From DASYPQ01 sp046155895 (GTDB lineage: Bacteria; Planctomycetota; UBA1135; GCA-002686595), in contig JBJXFB010000093.1 of assembly GCA_046155895.1 (NCBI GenBank), positions 1 through 64,000 of the forward strand: 64,000 nt of DNA. The letters run 5' to 3'. The notes under the pieces are model-generated. The model did no database searches, was not told the origin of the DNA, and worked only from the letters and a program-made list of their open reading frames with translations. The translations under genes were made by a program, and so were the position numbers. This document shows, one piece after another, positions 9,203 to 18,309 of this stretch; position 1 is the first letter of the stretch; each line of letters opens with the position of its first letter.

Positions 9203-9389
9203 TCACCGCACCTTCAAGAGCGGCAGGAAGTACCGGTAGTACACCTCCAGGCTCAGCACGCACATCGCCGTGCTGTAGCTCTTGTCCTCCTCGTCGTCGC
9301 GCGCGTACTTGCAGTAGATGTCGATCGGCGCCCACGACCCGTCGTCCGCCTGGCCGCGCACGAGCGTCTCCTTCATCCCGAGGTTCCAG
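9203..9389 (-). pseudogene. Duplicated 3' end of the 1109-aa gene (C-terminal 61 codons only)
   Basis: Bases 9206-9389 match 10459-10642 over 184 bp without gaps; I count six mismatches by eye. The frame is open and encodes WNLGMKETLVRGQADDGSW and onward to a C-terminus differing mainly by F for Y in YYRYFLPLLKVR. Homology stops abruptly after ttccag at 9389, inside what would be the middle of the domain, so the fragment has no start and no N-terminus. It is a remnant of a tandem duplication or a recombination scar. Confidence 0.85.
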
Positions 9390-9460
9390 GTAACCAAGAG
9401 CTATGCTTGAGTCCCGCGCTCGCCGTCGCCGATGCGTTGCCCAGGTAAGGAGCCACCCTC

Positions 9461-9721
9461 GTGTCCGCCAAGACCGCTCTGATCGCAGCTCTCATCCCGC
9501 CGGTTGGGCTCGCGCTCTCTTTCGTTTTCTGCTGAGGCCACCCGCTCTCCGCGCTCGGTCCGTGCGCCTTGGTCCTCGGCACTCTCGCCGCCCCGGCTTT
9601 CGCCATTCCGGCGCTGCGGAGCTCCGCCGAAAGGGGCGTCGCGATCGCGGCCGCCATCCTCAGTGCGCTCGAAGTGCTCTTCCTGGCCTTCGTCTGCCTC
9701 GTGCAGATCCTTGACGGATGA
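9461..9721 (+). CDS. Small three-helix membrane protein with one in-frame UGA (possible selenocysteine or nonsense mutation)
   Basis: GTG at 9461 is preceded by AAGGAG (9447-9452) at ideal spacing. Twenty-four codons encode a hydrophobic helix ending in LSFVFC, then TGA at 9533-9535, and the same frame then continues for 61 more codons to a TGA at 9719-9721. The downstream part is also coding-like: its third positions are almost all G or C, and it encodes two more hydrophobic helices (CALVLGTLAAPAFAIP and IAAAILSALEVLFLAFVCL). The product read through would be about 86 aa. A short GCGC stem with a GGTCC-containing loop lies about 16 nt after the UGA, roughly where a bacterial SECIS would sit, but the stem is weak. 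A simple TGG-to-TGA mutation is the plainest alternative. Confidence 0.5.
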
Positions 9722-9916
9722 AATGCGCGATGGACATCCCTCTGGGAGCCTTGCGGGGCAGGAATGCGCCACCTTCATGGTCCGCTCCTGACAGCTCTTG
9801 CCCCGCTCCTGACTACCCGCTGGAGATCGCCGACGACCGCATTCCGCTCTCGCGCGGTGAAGGTCGGCGCAGTTCGGCTCGCGGCGCGGTCGGACTGGCG
9901 ACCCCGCGAATCGAGC

Positions 9917-10249
9917 TCAGTCGTTCTCGGAGGCCTCGTTCTCGTCGTCCGCCTCGCTCCCCACGACGTGGAAGGTCTCGTCGAGCTGCACGTCGACTTG
10001 TCGACCGTCGTCGAGGGTCACTTCGATCTCGTAGTAGCTCTCCTCGTCACCGACCTCGGTCCCGGTGACCCGACCTCCACCGGTGTGCGCGAGCGCGGCC
10101 TCCGAAGCCCTCGTCAGCGCGTCCCCTGTGATCGGAGTTTCCGTTTCGTCGTCGTCGCCGTCGAGGAACTTGGACTGGATAGCGAATGCGCCCCCGGCTG
10201 TTGCCATGGCGAGCAACGTCACCAGGACCACGATGTGCCTCTTCTTCAT
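9917..10249 (-). CDS. Secreted PepSY-domain protein
   Basis: This 110-aa protein has a clear signal peptide (MKKRHIVVLVTLLAMATAGGAFA) and one PepSY domain at about 38-98: ITGDALTRASEAALAHTGGGRVTGTE... followed by YYEIEVTLDDGRQVDVQLD, the typical strand pair of the family. The C-terminus is a strongly acidic tail (DDENEASEND). PepSY domains often act as periplasmic modulators of peptidases or sensors, but no partner is encoded next door. A TATGAT box 56 nt upstream of the start fits as its promoter. Confidence 0.88.
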   Translation of the reverse strand: MKKRHIVVLVTLLAMATAGGAFAIQSKFLDGDDDETETPITGDALTRASEAALAHTGGGRVTGTEVGDEESYYEIEVTLDDGRQVDVQLDETFHVVGSEADDENEASEND

Positions 10250-10305
10250 CCCGATTCTCCTGCTGATCTTCCCCTCGGGGACCTCGGATGGGGGACCAAG
10301 CGAGG

Positions 10306-10311
10306 ATCATA
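10306..10311 (-). promoter_or_regulatory. Probable -10 box (TATGAT) of the PepSY gene
   Basis: TATGAT on the minus strand is 56 nt upstream of the PepSY start and close to the sigma-70 consensus. I see no clear -35. Confidence 0.45.
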
Positions 10312-10455
10312 GCTAGGAGGCGTGGGAGGGGAAGGCGCGCAATCCTGCCGTGATGATTCGTGAGCCGATACGCCTGAAAGGGACGGCGAGCCGTGCAGGG
10401 TCGAGGGCTTCCGCTATCGATTCCCACCCAACACCAAGACCCTCGACCCGGTCCC

Positions 10456-13400
10456 CTACCGCACCTTCAACAGCGGCAGGTAGTACCGGTAATACACCTC
10501 GAGGCTGAGCACGCACATCGCCGTGCTGTAGCTCTTGTCCTCCTCGTCGTCGCGCGCGTACTTGCAGTAGATGTCGATCGGCGCCCACGACCCGTCGTCC
10601 GCCTGGCCGCGCACGAGCGTTTCCTTCATCCCGAGGTTCCAGCGCTCCCACGGCGCGCCGCCCACGCGGAACATCGCCAGCGTCCCGTAGTACCAGAAGT
10701 AGAGGTTCCCCTGCCCGCGGGAGACGAACTCGTCCGGGCTGCCCTTGCGGTATCTCGTCGGGGTCTTCGTCAGCACGAAGTCGCGCAAGTCGGCGTACTT
10801 CGCCGACTTGATGTCGCGGCCCAGGATCGACAGCGCGAACAGCCCGGCCGGCGTCGACGCCGGGAGCGTCGGCCAGTCCGAGTTCAACCGCTCCGGGTCG
10901 TGGCTGTACCGGTACCAGCCCCTCTCCGGGTCTTCCGCGTTCTCGATAAACGTCGCCGCGTCCTCGAACGCCTCCGCGGGCACGTCGATCCCGCCCAGGC
11001 GCGCCGACTCGAGCGCCATCACCTGCCAGGCGGTGATCGAGGTCCGCGGCCAGCGGTCGAAGGTGGTCTCGTCCTGGTAGTAGTAGCTCCAGCCTCCGTA
11101 GAGCTCGACGTACCTCGACCGGATCTGCTTCGAGAGGATGTGCGCCACGGCGCGCTCCAGCGGCTCGCGGAGCACCGCGTCGCTCGTGAGCGCGTAGCAC
11201 TCCGCGAGCGCGTAGGTCGCGATCCCGTGGCTGTAGGCCTCCGAGTTGCCGAAGTGACCGCTCTCTTCGTCCTGCATCGAGAGCAAGTACTCGATCGCCC
11301 GCCGGGCTTGGTCGCTGTACTCCGTGCCCGACGCGTGCGTGTGTCCGGCGCCCAGGAACGCGAGCAGCGCGAGCCCCGTCTTCCCGATCGCGATCTCGCC
11401 GTACTTCCCGTCGACGATGTTCCGGTCGCCCCACTCGCCGCCCCGATGCTGGATCCGCGCCAGGTAGGCGAGCCCCTTCGCGACGGCCTCCTCGGTCTCC
11501 TTCGTGCCGCCGTGCAGCTCGAGCGCGCGGGCCTTCTCCTCGCCCGAGCGGTTCTGGTAGGGCGTGTTCTCCCAGGCCTTCTTCGCGAGCGGCGGCGCGT
11601 CGACGGGACGATCCACGGGCGCGCTCATCGCGATCGGCGGCGGCGCGGAGGCGGGAGCGGGCGTCGCGCCGCGGTGTTTCTGCGGCGCGGACTCGACGTC
11701 GCGCTCGCGCGCGGTCGCCGGCGCGCCCAGAGCCTCGAGGAAGTCGCTCGAACCGCCGCGGGCGGACGCGCCGCTCCCGCCCGGTACGGAAGCGGCGATC
11801 TTCGGGAGGCTCTCGGCATCGTCGAGCCCGACGTCGGCGCGCGGCGCGCCGCCGGGATCGCTGACGAGTGGCGCGCGAGCTGGACGGCTTTCGGGGCCGT
11901 CAGACCTCTTGGGGGCGAGCGCGGCGATCGACGGGCCCGAGGGCGCCTCGGCGCTCGTGGCGCTCCCGCGATCGGAGCTTCGAGTGCTTGCCCGCTCGGG
12001 CGCGAACGCTGATTCGCGTTCTCCGCCCCCGCCGGTCAGGCCCTCGAGGGAGAGCGCTTTCGCGGCGGACGAAGTCGTCGCGCGCGGCTCGCGCGGAACC
12101 AGGACGGCGACGGAGGAACTCGACGACGGCACCGCTTCCGGAGCCACCCCGACCGCCTTGCGGCCGGGCGCGGATACCGCCGGCGCGACCGGAGCGTCGA
12201 GCGAGCGGCCGGTCGGATTCGCCGCGAGCCCTTCCGCGCGCTCCGAATCGGCCTCGCGCCGCGGAGCGGAGTCCTCGACTCTCGCTCGCGCCGCGGCGTC
12301 GAGTGAGGCCTCGAGCGCGAGGCTCGGCGCCTCGCCGCCGCGCCGCTCGATGGCTTCACGGTCGGCGAGCGCGACCGACGGCATCGGCGCGGCCAGATCG
12401 GCCGTAGCCGCAGCTGCGACGGTGCTCGGCGCCGGCGCCTCCGGTTCGCGGGGAGCGGGCGCGGACAGCATCGTCGCCGGGGCCGGCGCGGCCGCAGATC
12501 GGAGCTCCGCCTGGACGCGCTCGGGCGCGGCGTCCTCCGTCTCGGAAGCGCGCCCGCCCTCGACGCGGCCGTCGCGCTCGCGGCGCGCGGACATCGCGGC
12601 CGATGCGGAGGGACGCAGGCGGACGCGGAAGCCGGGGTTCCGCGTGCCGGTCTCGGCCGTCCCGCTGCCGGGGAAGAGGTCCGTGAACCACAGCAGCAGG
12701 AGGGCGTGGACGATCAACGAGACGAGGTAGCACTTGTACAGCGTCTCGAGCTTGGGCCAGCGCTTCGCGAGCCAGGCGAGGAGCGCGAGAAGCAGGAGCG
12801 CGGCGAGCAGCAACAGCTCGAGCCAGCCGACAGGACGTCCGGGCAGGCGGTAGAGTTCGATCGAGCGCGCGCGCAGGAGATCGAAGGCGCCGTCTCCAGC
12901 CGTGCGCGCGAAGTACAAGGAGAAGTCGTCGAACGCCGGAGCAGGACCGCGCTCGGACCCCTTGGTGTTCAATCCGGCGAGCGGGACCGGAGTGCTCCAG
13001 CCCTCGTCGGACTTCGAGCTGCGGTAGAGGTCGAAGTCCCCCCCGCCGTGCTCCCGATCCGAGGCGAAGAAGAGCGTGCGGCCGTCCGCGGTGAACGCCG
13101 GGTCGCGCTCGTCGCGGTCGCTCGCGAGCGCATCGAGAGGCGCCGGAGCGCTCGAGGCACCCAGGTCGACGGTGTAGAGATCGAAGCCCGCGGCCTTTCG
13201 ATTCGAGGCGAACACGATCTCGCTCGTGCCTGGACGCGGCGCCGGATCGCACTCGTCGGAGCTCGTGTTCACGGAGCCCGCGAGCCGTTCCGCCGCGCCG
13301 AAGCTCCCGTCCGAGTATCGCGCGCGGTAGAGGTCGAGCCCGCCGGATCCGCCCGGACGATCCGATGCGAAGTACAACGCGTCGCTCGCGAACGACGGCG

Positions 13401-13785
13401 AGCATTCGTCGGCCACCGTGGAGAGCTCCGCGAGTGGCCGTGGATCGGCGGGCGCGCCTTGGCGCATCTCCGCGATCCAGAGCTCGCTGTTCGAGCCGCG
13501 CTCGCCCGTGACGAACACGAGCCAGCGCCCGTCGGGGGAGAGCGCCGGACGCGACTCGCTCGCCGGCGAGTTCAGAGGCGCGCCGAGCAGCTCCGGCGCG
13601 TCCCAAACCGCGTAGCGCACGGCTCCGCTCTCGCTCGTGTCGTAGGTCTGCGCGCCGTCCGTGTAGGCGCCGTCCTGGCCGAGATGCGCGCGGAAGCGGA
13701 GCCACGCCGCGACGAAACCCGCCGCGAGCAGGCCGAGCACGATGGCGGCGTTCTTGCCGAAGTGGTGCGGGAGGCGCGGGAGCAT
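10456..13785 (-). CDS. Large membrane-anchored PD40 propeller / prenyltransferase-like repeat fusion
   Basis: 1109 aa, last gene of a TPR-TolQ-TolR operon. Order of parts: an N-terminal anchor helix (about 12-29); PD40 blades from about 75 to 310 (SPDGRWLVFVTG, DALYFASDRPGG, SEIVFASNRKAAG, DGRTLFFASDREHGGGDFDLYR); two more helices at about 320-341 and 352-371; about 370 residues of Ala/Pro/Ser/Arg low-complexity linker; then from about 755 a helical repeat domain of the prenyltransferase/squalene-cyclase toroid type (GLAYLARIQHRGGEWGD, GIATYALAECYALT, TAWQVMALESARLGG). Such toroids in Planctomycetes usually lack enzymatic evidence. The propeller is probably periplasmic and the low-complexity linker may span the envelope. 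Its own 3' end is duplicated at 9206-9389. Confidence 0.82.
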   Translation of the reverse strand: MLPRLPHHFGKNAAIVLGLLAAGFVAAWLRFRAHLGQDGAYTDGAQTYDTSESGAVRYAVWDAPELLGAPLNSPASESRPALSPDGRWLVFVTGERGSNSELWIAEMRQGAPADPRPLAELSTVADECSPSFASDALYFASDRPGGSGGLDLYRARYSDGSFGAAERLAGSVNTSSDECDPAPRPGTSEIVFASNRKAAGFDLYTVDLGASSAPAPLDALASDRDERDPAFTADGRTLFFASDREHGGGDFDLYRSSKSDEGWSTPVPLAGLNTKGSERGPAPAFDDFSLYFARTAGDGAFDLLRARSIELYRLPGRPVGWLELLLLAALLLLALLAWLAKRWPKLETLYKCYLVSLIVHALLLLWFTDLFPGSGTAETGTRNPGFRVRLRPSASAAMSARRERDGRVEGGRASETEDAAPERVQAELRSAAAPAPATMLSAPAPREPEAPAPSTVAAAATADLAAPMPSVALADREAIERRGGEAPSLALEASLDAAARARVEDSAPRREADSERAEGLAANPTGRSLDAPVAPAVSAPGRKAVGVAPEAVPSSSSSVAVLVPREPRATTSSAAKALSLEGLTGGGGERESAFAPERASTRSSDRGSATSAEAPSGPSIAALAPKRSDGPESRPARAPLVSDPGGAPRADVGLDDAESLPKIAASVPGGSGASARGGSSDFLEALGAPATARERDVESAPQKHRGATPAPASAPPPIAMSAPVDRPVDAPPLAKKAWENTPYQNRSGEEKARALELHGGTKETEEAVAKGLAYLARIQHRGGEWGDRNIVDGKYGEIAIGKTGLALLAFLGAGHTHASGTEYSDQARRAIEYLLSMQDEESGHFGNSEAYSHGIATYALAECYALTSDAVLREPLERAVAHILSKQIRSRYVELYGGWSYYYQDETTFDRWPRTSITAWQVMALESARLGGIDVPAEAFEDAATFIENAEDPERGWYRYSHDPERLNSDWPTLPASTPAGLFALSILGRDIKSAKYADLRDFVLTKTPTRYRKGSPDEFVSRGQGNLYFWYYGTLAMFRVGGAPWERWNLGMKETLVRGQADDGSWAPIDIYCKYARDDEEDKSYSTAMCVLSLEVYYRYYLPLLKVR

Positions 13786-13799
13786 GTCAGGCTGCCTCG

Positions 13800-14210
13800 T
13801 CAGCGGTCCAGGGTCCCGACGGAGACGTTCGAGAGCCCCGCGAGACCGCAGGCGTCGAGGACGGCGACGACGTCCTCGTGGTGCACGAGGCGATCGCCGC
13901 GGACGGTGACCGGGATCTCCGCGCGGCGGCCGGAGGCCTCTTCGAGCGCCGCCACGAGCGCGTCGCGCTGGACGGCGCGGCCGGAGATCGACACGTGCCC
14001 GTCGCGCGAGACGTCGATCACGATCTCCTCGGGGGTCTTCTCGAGCTCCACCGCGCTCTCCGCGAACGGGAGCTCGATCGACAGGTCCTTCTCCTGGCGG
14101 TTGTAGGTCGTCGCCACCATGAAGAAGATCAGCATCTGGAACACGATGTCGATCAGCGGAGCCATGCTGAACTCCGGCTCGCCGAGCCCTTCGGGATCAC
14201 GGATGCGCAT
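13800..14210 (-). CDS. ExbD/TolR family proton-channel subunit
   Basis: This 136-aa protein has one transmembrane helix (about 16-36) bearing the family Asp in MAPLIDIVFQMLIFFMV, the proton-carrying residue of ExbD/TolR. The periplasmic domain (about 40-136) has the usual SIELP...VIDVSRDGHVSISGR pattern. It overlaps the upstream tolQ-like gene by 14 bp and is followed after 14 bp by the 1109-aa gene. With its TolQ partner it should turn proton-motive force into movement transmitted across the envelope. No TonB or TolA is in this operon, so the 1109-aa protein is the obvious candidate to receive the energy. Confidence 0.92.
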   Translation of the reverse strand: MRIRDPEGLGEPEFSMAPLIDIVFQMLIFFMVATTYNRQEKDLSIELPFAESAVELEKTPEEIVIDVSRDGHVSISGRAVQRDALVAALEEASGRRAEIPVTVRGDRLVHHEDVVAVLDACGLAGLSNVSVGTLDR

Positions 14211-14874
14211 GGGCGATCTCCGGCGGAGCGACCAGGCTCCGGTCGACCTCGTCGTAGAGCGACTCCGTGCGGCGCGAGAATCTCTCGACGCGCCCCTTCA
14301 AATAGTAGTAGAGGACGACCGTGGGGATGGCGACGCCGAGGCCCGCCGCGGTCGTGACGAGGGCCTGGTAGACCCCGTGCGCGAGGAGCTCGGGCTTCCC
14401 GAGGCCCTCCTTCGTCGCGATCGTCGCGAACGCGAGGATCAGGCCCCAGACGGTGCCGAGGAGGCCGAGCAGCGGCGCGACGATGTACACGACGAGGAGC
14501 GGCTTCAGGTTCGCGGACATCCGGCGTACCTCGTCGGACGCCGCGTCCTCGACGCGCTTCTCGCGCTCCGCGTGGGTCGCCGCGGAGTGCCGCAGGGCCG
14601 TCTCGAGGATCCGCGCGAGCGGCGTGCGCTTCTCCTTGCAGAGCTCGAGCGCGGGGGCGACACCGCCCGAACGCAGCGTCTCGAGCACCTTCTTCCCGAA
14701 TCGCTCGCTGCCGAGCCGGCCGGAGGCGAGGCCGATCCCGCGCTCGACCGCATAGGCGAGCGCGACCACGGAACAGGCTCCGATCGGCCACATGATCGGG
14801 CCTCCGCTCTTCGTGAGCTCCCAGAGGGAAGGCAGGCCGTCCGCCTGCGCGAGGACGAGGGTGACAGGGTGCAT
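14197..14874 (-). CDS. MotA/TolQ/ExbB proton channel family protein
   Basis: This 225-aa inner-membrane subunit has three helices: one at about 18-42 (GGPIMWPIGACSVVALAYAV) and two after a cytoplasmic loop, at about 125-150 (VAPLLGLLGTVWGLILAF) and 165-190 (LVTTAAGLGVAIPTVVLYYY). The P-LLGLLGTVxG and TTAAGLxVAIP motifs are the channel signatures of ExbB/TolQ. It forms a complex with the TolR-like product of the overlapping next gene and lies 38 bp downstream of the long TPR gene. Confidence 0.94.
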   Translation of the reverse strand: MHPVTLVLAQADGLPSLWELTKSGGPIMWPIGACSVVALAYAVERGIGLASGRLGSERFGKKVLETLRSGGVAPALELCKEKRTPLARILETALRHSAATHAEREKRVEDAASDEVRRMSANLKPLLVVYIVAPLLGLLGTVWGLILAFATIATKEGLGKPELLAHGVYQALVTTAAGLGVAIPTVVLYYYLKGRVERFSRRTESLYDEVDRSLVAPPEIAHAHP

Positions 14875-14912
14875 CGTTGGTTTCTCCTTGCGGTCCAGGG
14901 GTTGTGCGCGGG

Positions 14913-17900
14913 TCAGGCTTGGCGCCTGCTCTTGGGCTCGAGCTCGGCGAGACGACGTTTGGCGACGGCTGCCGCCGGGCTCCGCTCGTGCTTCTCGACG
15001 AGCTTGCGGTACTGCTCCACGGCTCGCTTCGCGTCGCCGCTCGCCTCGAGCGCGCGGCCGGCGCCGAGCATCGCCTCCGCGGTCTCCTCGGGCAGGTCGT
15101 AGAGGACTTCGACCTTGAGGAACTCCGAGAGCGCCGAGTCGTAGGACTTCGCCGCGAGGTGCATGCGGCCGAGCTCGAGGTGCGCGCGCGCGCCGAGGAC
15201 GCCCTTGTCGAGGGCGATCGTGCGCTCGAAAGCACCCTGCGCCTCGCGCGAGCGGTCGAGATGCGCGAGCGCCCGCCCGCGGGCGAGCTCGGCTTCGGCC
15301 AGGTTCTCGAAGTCGGGCTTCGCCGAGAGCAGCGCACCCAGCGCTTCCAGCGCGCCCTTCCAGTCCTCGCGCTCGCAGCGCGCGAGACCGAGGCGGAAAA
15401 GCACCTTGGGCAGGACTTCGTGCTTGGGGGCCTCCTTGCGCACGCGCTCGAGCGCCGCGCAGGCCTCGTCGAACTCCTTCTGACGGTAGTGCGACTCGCC
15501 CAGGAGGAAGAGCGACTCGTGGAACAGCGTGCTCTTCGGATGGCCTGCCAGGAGCTCGGCGAAGTTCCTCTCGGCTCCCGCCGCATCGCCGGCCTTCAAG
15601 CGCGCGTAGCCGGCCTTGTAGAGCGCGCGGTCGCGCGCGGGATTCGCCGTGATCTCGGCCGCGGCGTCGTAGAGCTCGAGGGCGCGCGCGCCGTCTCCGC
15701 TCTCGAGCCGGGCCTCGCCGACGAAGAAGGCGGCCTCGGCGACCGCGGCCTCGTCCTCCGCGGCCTCCGCGGCGCGCACGAGCTCGCGCTCGGCATCCTC
15801 GACACGACCCTCATCGAGACAGAGGTAGACGCGCTCGATGCCGATCGATGCGGCGAGGCCGCGGCCGCCCGAGGGCATCTTCCGTGCGCGAGCCTCCAGG
15901 GCGTCGAGCATCGCGAACGCTTCGCGCGGGCGACCCGCCTTGCGCAGGGGCTCGATCGCCGAACGCGCCGTGCGCAGGAGGCGCGGCCCGTCCTGGCTCG
16001 AGGAGAGCAGCGCGTCCCAAGCCGCCGCGAGCCCAGCCGTGCCCTGCGGGATCCTCGCCTCGCACCACACGAGGAGCTCGAGCGCGGACACGCGCACCTT
16101 CTCGTCGCCGCTTCCGCCCTCGATCCAGGGGCGGAGCAGCTTGGCGGCCGCCGCGGCGTCGCCTTGCTCGTGCAGGCACCAGGCGAGCCCGTAGCGCGCC
16201 GACGCCGCGAGCGGCGTGCTCCCACCGGCCTCGATCACCGCGCGGTAGTGCGCCGCCGCTTCGCCGGGTCGTTGGGCGGCCGCGAGACGCTCCGCGAGCT
16301 CGAGGCGCGCCTCGTTCGCCAGCGCGTCCTCGCCGTGCTCGCGGAGGAAGCTCTCGAGACGACTCGTCCCGCCGGCGGAGCTGTCGAGCCGGGCGAGGCG
16401 GAACTCCGCCTCCGCCGCGTGCGCGCCGCGGCCGAAGCGTTTCGCGTAGGTGGCGTAGGCCCCGCGCGCTCCCTCGGCATCGCCCGCGGCTTCCAGCGAA
16501 CGGCCGGTCATGAACTGCGCCTCCGCCGCCTCGGGCGAGTCGCCACCGTCCTGGGCGAGCTTGGCGAACGACTTCGCCGCCCCGGCGGAGTCCCCAGCCA
16601 GGTAGCGGCACCACGAGATGCGCGACTGACAGCGCAGGCGCTGCGCCGGATCGCGCTCGCTCTCGAGCGCGGACCGGAAGTGCCCGTGCGCCTCCTCGAA
16701 ACGCTTCTCGGCGAGAGCCGCTTCCGCGACGACCATGCGGGCCTCATTGCGGTAGGTGCTCTCGGGGAAGCGCTCGAGGAGCGCCTCCGCCGAATGGCGC
16801 GCGTCGGCGGTTCGGCCCGCCTGGAGCGCCGCGACGGCGGCGGCTTGGAGCGCGTAGTCGGAGCCGGCGCGCTGATACTCCTTCAGGGCCTCCTCCCCTT
16901 TCCCGAGCGCGGTGAGGAGATCCGCGCGCGACGCGCGCAGCCGCGCGATCGCCGCCGCGTCCTTCTCGAACTCGAGGGCGCGGTCGAGGGACCGCAGGGC
17001 CGCTTCCTCGTCGCCCGCGGCGGACTCCGCGCGCGAACGCCAGGCGTAGACCTCCGCGCTCGACCCCGCGGCGTCGGACTTCAGGAACTCGAGGGCCGCC
17101 GCGTGATCGCCGGCGGCGAGGAATTCGATGCCGGCGTGGAGCGCGCATTCCGCGGCGTACCGGCTGCCCGGGAGCTCGGCGGGGACGCGCGCGAAGGCCT
17201 GCGCGGCTCGGGCGTGGTCGCCGAGCGCCGCGTGAGAAAAGCCCGCGCCACGCAGCGAGCCGTCGAGCCAGGGGCCGTTCCGCACGGCCGCGTAGGCGGC
17301 GAGCGCCCCGCGCGGATCCTGGAGCTCGAAGAGCGCCTCGCCCAGCAGGAACCGGAGCTCGTCGGCGCGATCGCTCCGCGGATACTGCTCCAGGAAGGAC
17401 CGCGCGGCTTGCGCCGCTCCGTCGAAGCGGCGGGTCTTGAACGCGCACCAGGCGAGACCCGCGACCGCGTCGTCGGTGTATTCGGACTTCGCGTCGCCGG
17501 AGAGGACGGCCCGGTAGCTCTGCTCGGCCTCGCCGTAGCGTTCGCAGCGCATCTGGGCCTCCCCGAGCAGCCAGAGCGCGGGCACCTGCAAGTAGCTCTT
17601 GTCCCCCTTCAGGACGCGTTGGAAGGAAGCTCCCGCCCGGCGGCAATCACCCGACTCGAGCTCGCATTGGCCGAGGCGGAAAGCCACCTCGGACTCGAAC
17701 TCGAAGTCGCGCAGGGAGGCGAGAGCCTCGAAATGGACGCCCGCCTTCACCGTCTCGCGGAGCTCGAACAGCGCGCACGCGAGCCGGTACCTGGCGGCGG
17801 CGGCCCGCGCGTGCTTGGGGTAGCGGGCGAGGAAGGACTCGGCCTCCTTCACGACCTGGTCGTGCATGCCCTTCTCGGCCAGACCGGCGACGAAGGCGTA

Positions 17901-18008
17901 CTGCTCGTCGGCGTCGTCGACTGCGATCGCCGCGCTCAGCGCAGCCGGGAGGATCGTGCTCGGAACATGGGCGAGCAGAGGAAAGGCGAGAGCGAGAGCG
18001 GCCAACAT
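14913..18008 (-). CDS. Secreted 1031-aa TPR-repeat protein of the TolQ/TolR operon
   Basis: The N-terminus is a signal peptide (about 1-29). The rest is a nearly continuous solenoid of tetratricopeptide-type repeats of 33-37 residues, many with the core pattern A.Y.LA...F..G....A...F, for example YRLACALFELRETVKAGVHFEAL near 73, YGLAWCLHEQGDAAAAAKLLRPW in the middle, and a C-terminal hairpin with YRKLVEKHERSPAAAVAKRRL. That last part resembles the YbgF/BamD-type TPRs that accompany Tol-Pal and Bam. It is the first gene of the operon and is probably a periplasmic scaffold that binds envelope or outer-membrane partners of the TolQR motor. Confidence 0.88.
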   Translation of the reverse strand: MLAALALAFPLLAHVPSTILPAALSAAIAVDDADEQYAFVAGLAEKGMHDQVVKEAESFLARYPKHARAAAARYRLACALFELRETVKAGVHFEALASLRDFEFESEVAFRLGQCELESGDCRRAGASFQRVLKGDKSYLQVPALWLLGEAQMRCERYGEAEQSYRAVLSGDAKSEYTDDAVAGLAWCAFKTRRFDGAAQAARSFLEQYPRSDRADELRFLLGEALFELQDPRGALAAYAAVRNGPWLDGSLRGAGFSHAALGDHARAAQAFARVPAELPGSRYAAECALHAGIEFLAAGDHAAALEFLKSDAAGSSAEVYAWRSRAESAAGDEEAALRSLDRALEFEKDAAAIARLRASRADLLTALGKGEEALKEYQRAGSDYALQAAAVAALQAGRTADARHSAEALLERFPESTYRNEARMVVAEAALAEKRFEEAHGHFRSALESERDPAQRLRCQSRISWCRYLAGDSAGAAKSFAKLAQDGGDSPEAAEAQFMTGRSLEAAGDAEGARGAYATYAKRFGRGAHAAEAEFRLARLDSSAGGTSRLESFLREHGEDALANEARLELAERLAAAQRPGEAAAHYRAVIEAGGSTPLAASARYGLAWCLHEQGDAAAAAKLLRPWIEGGSGDEKVRVSALELLVWCEARIPQGTAGLAAAWDALLSSSQDGPRLLRTARSAIEPLRKAGRPREAFAMLDALEARARKMPSGGRGLAASIGIERVYLCLDEGRVEDAERELVRAAEAAEDEAAVAEAAFFVGEARLESGDGARALELYDAAAEITANPARDRALYKAGYARLKAGDAAGAERNFAELLAGHPKSTLFHESLFLLGESHYRQKEFDEACAALERVRKEAPKHEVLPKVLFRLGLARCEREDWKGALEALGALLSAKPDFENLAEAELARGRALAHLDRSREAQGAFERTIALDKGVLGARAHLELGRMHLAAKSYDSALSEFLKVEVLYDLPEETAEAMLGAGRALEASGDAKRAVEQYRKLVEKHERSPAAAVAKRRLAELEPKSRRQA

Positions 18009-18309
18009 CGATGCGTTCTCCTCGGACGAAACTGTTCCGGGCGGAGGCCGCGAGGGGATCAGGGCGGTCTCAACTACCCCGATAGTAGTGACTCCGAGGC
18101 GGGGCCGACAGCGACAGGTCTGTATGTGTTCGATGAACTGCGCGGTCCTCGGCGGACTGCCAGGACTCGCGGACCAGCCACGGGGACAGGTTCACCTGCA
18201 GGCGGAGTAGCGCGAGGTCGGCACGGCCTTGGGACTGGCTTCAAGACCTTCGTCTTCGGCGGCGGCCGCGCGGGCGCTCACGGGCGCGCCTTGGCAGAGT
18301 CGCTCGCCG
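18009..18309. other. 301-bp region upstream of the TPR-TolQR operon
   Basis: It separates two minus-strand units and should hold the promoter of the TPR-TolQR operon and the 3' end of the FG-GAP gene. No reading frame in it looks coding, and I see no clear terminator. Confidence 0.4.
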
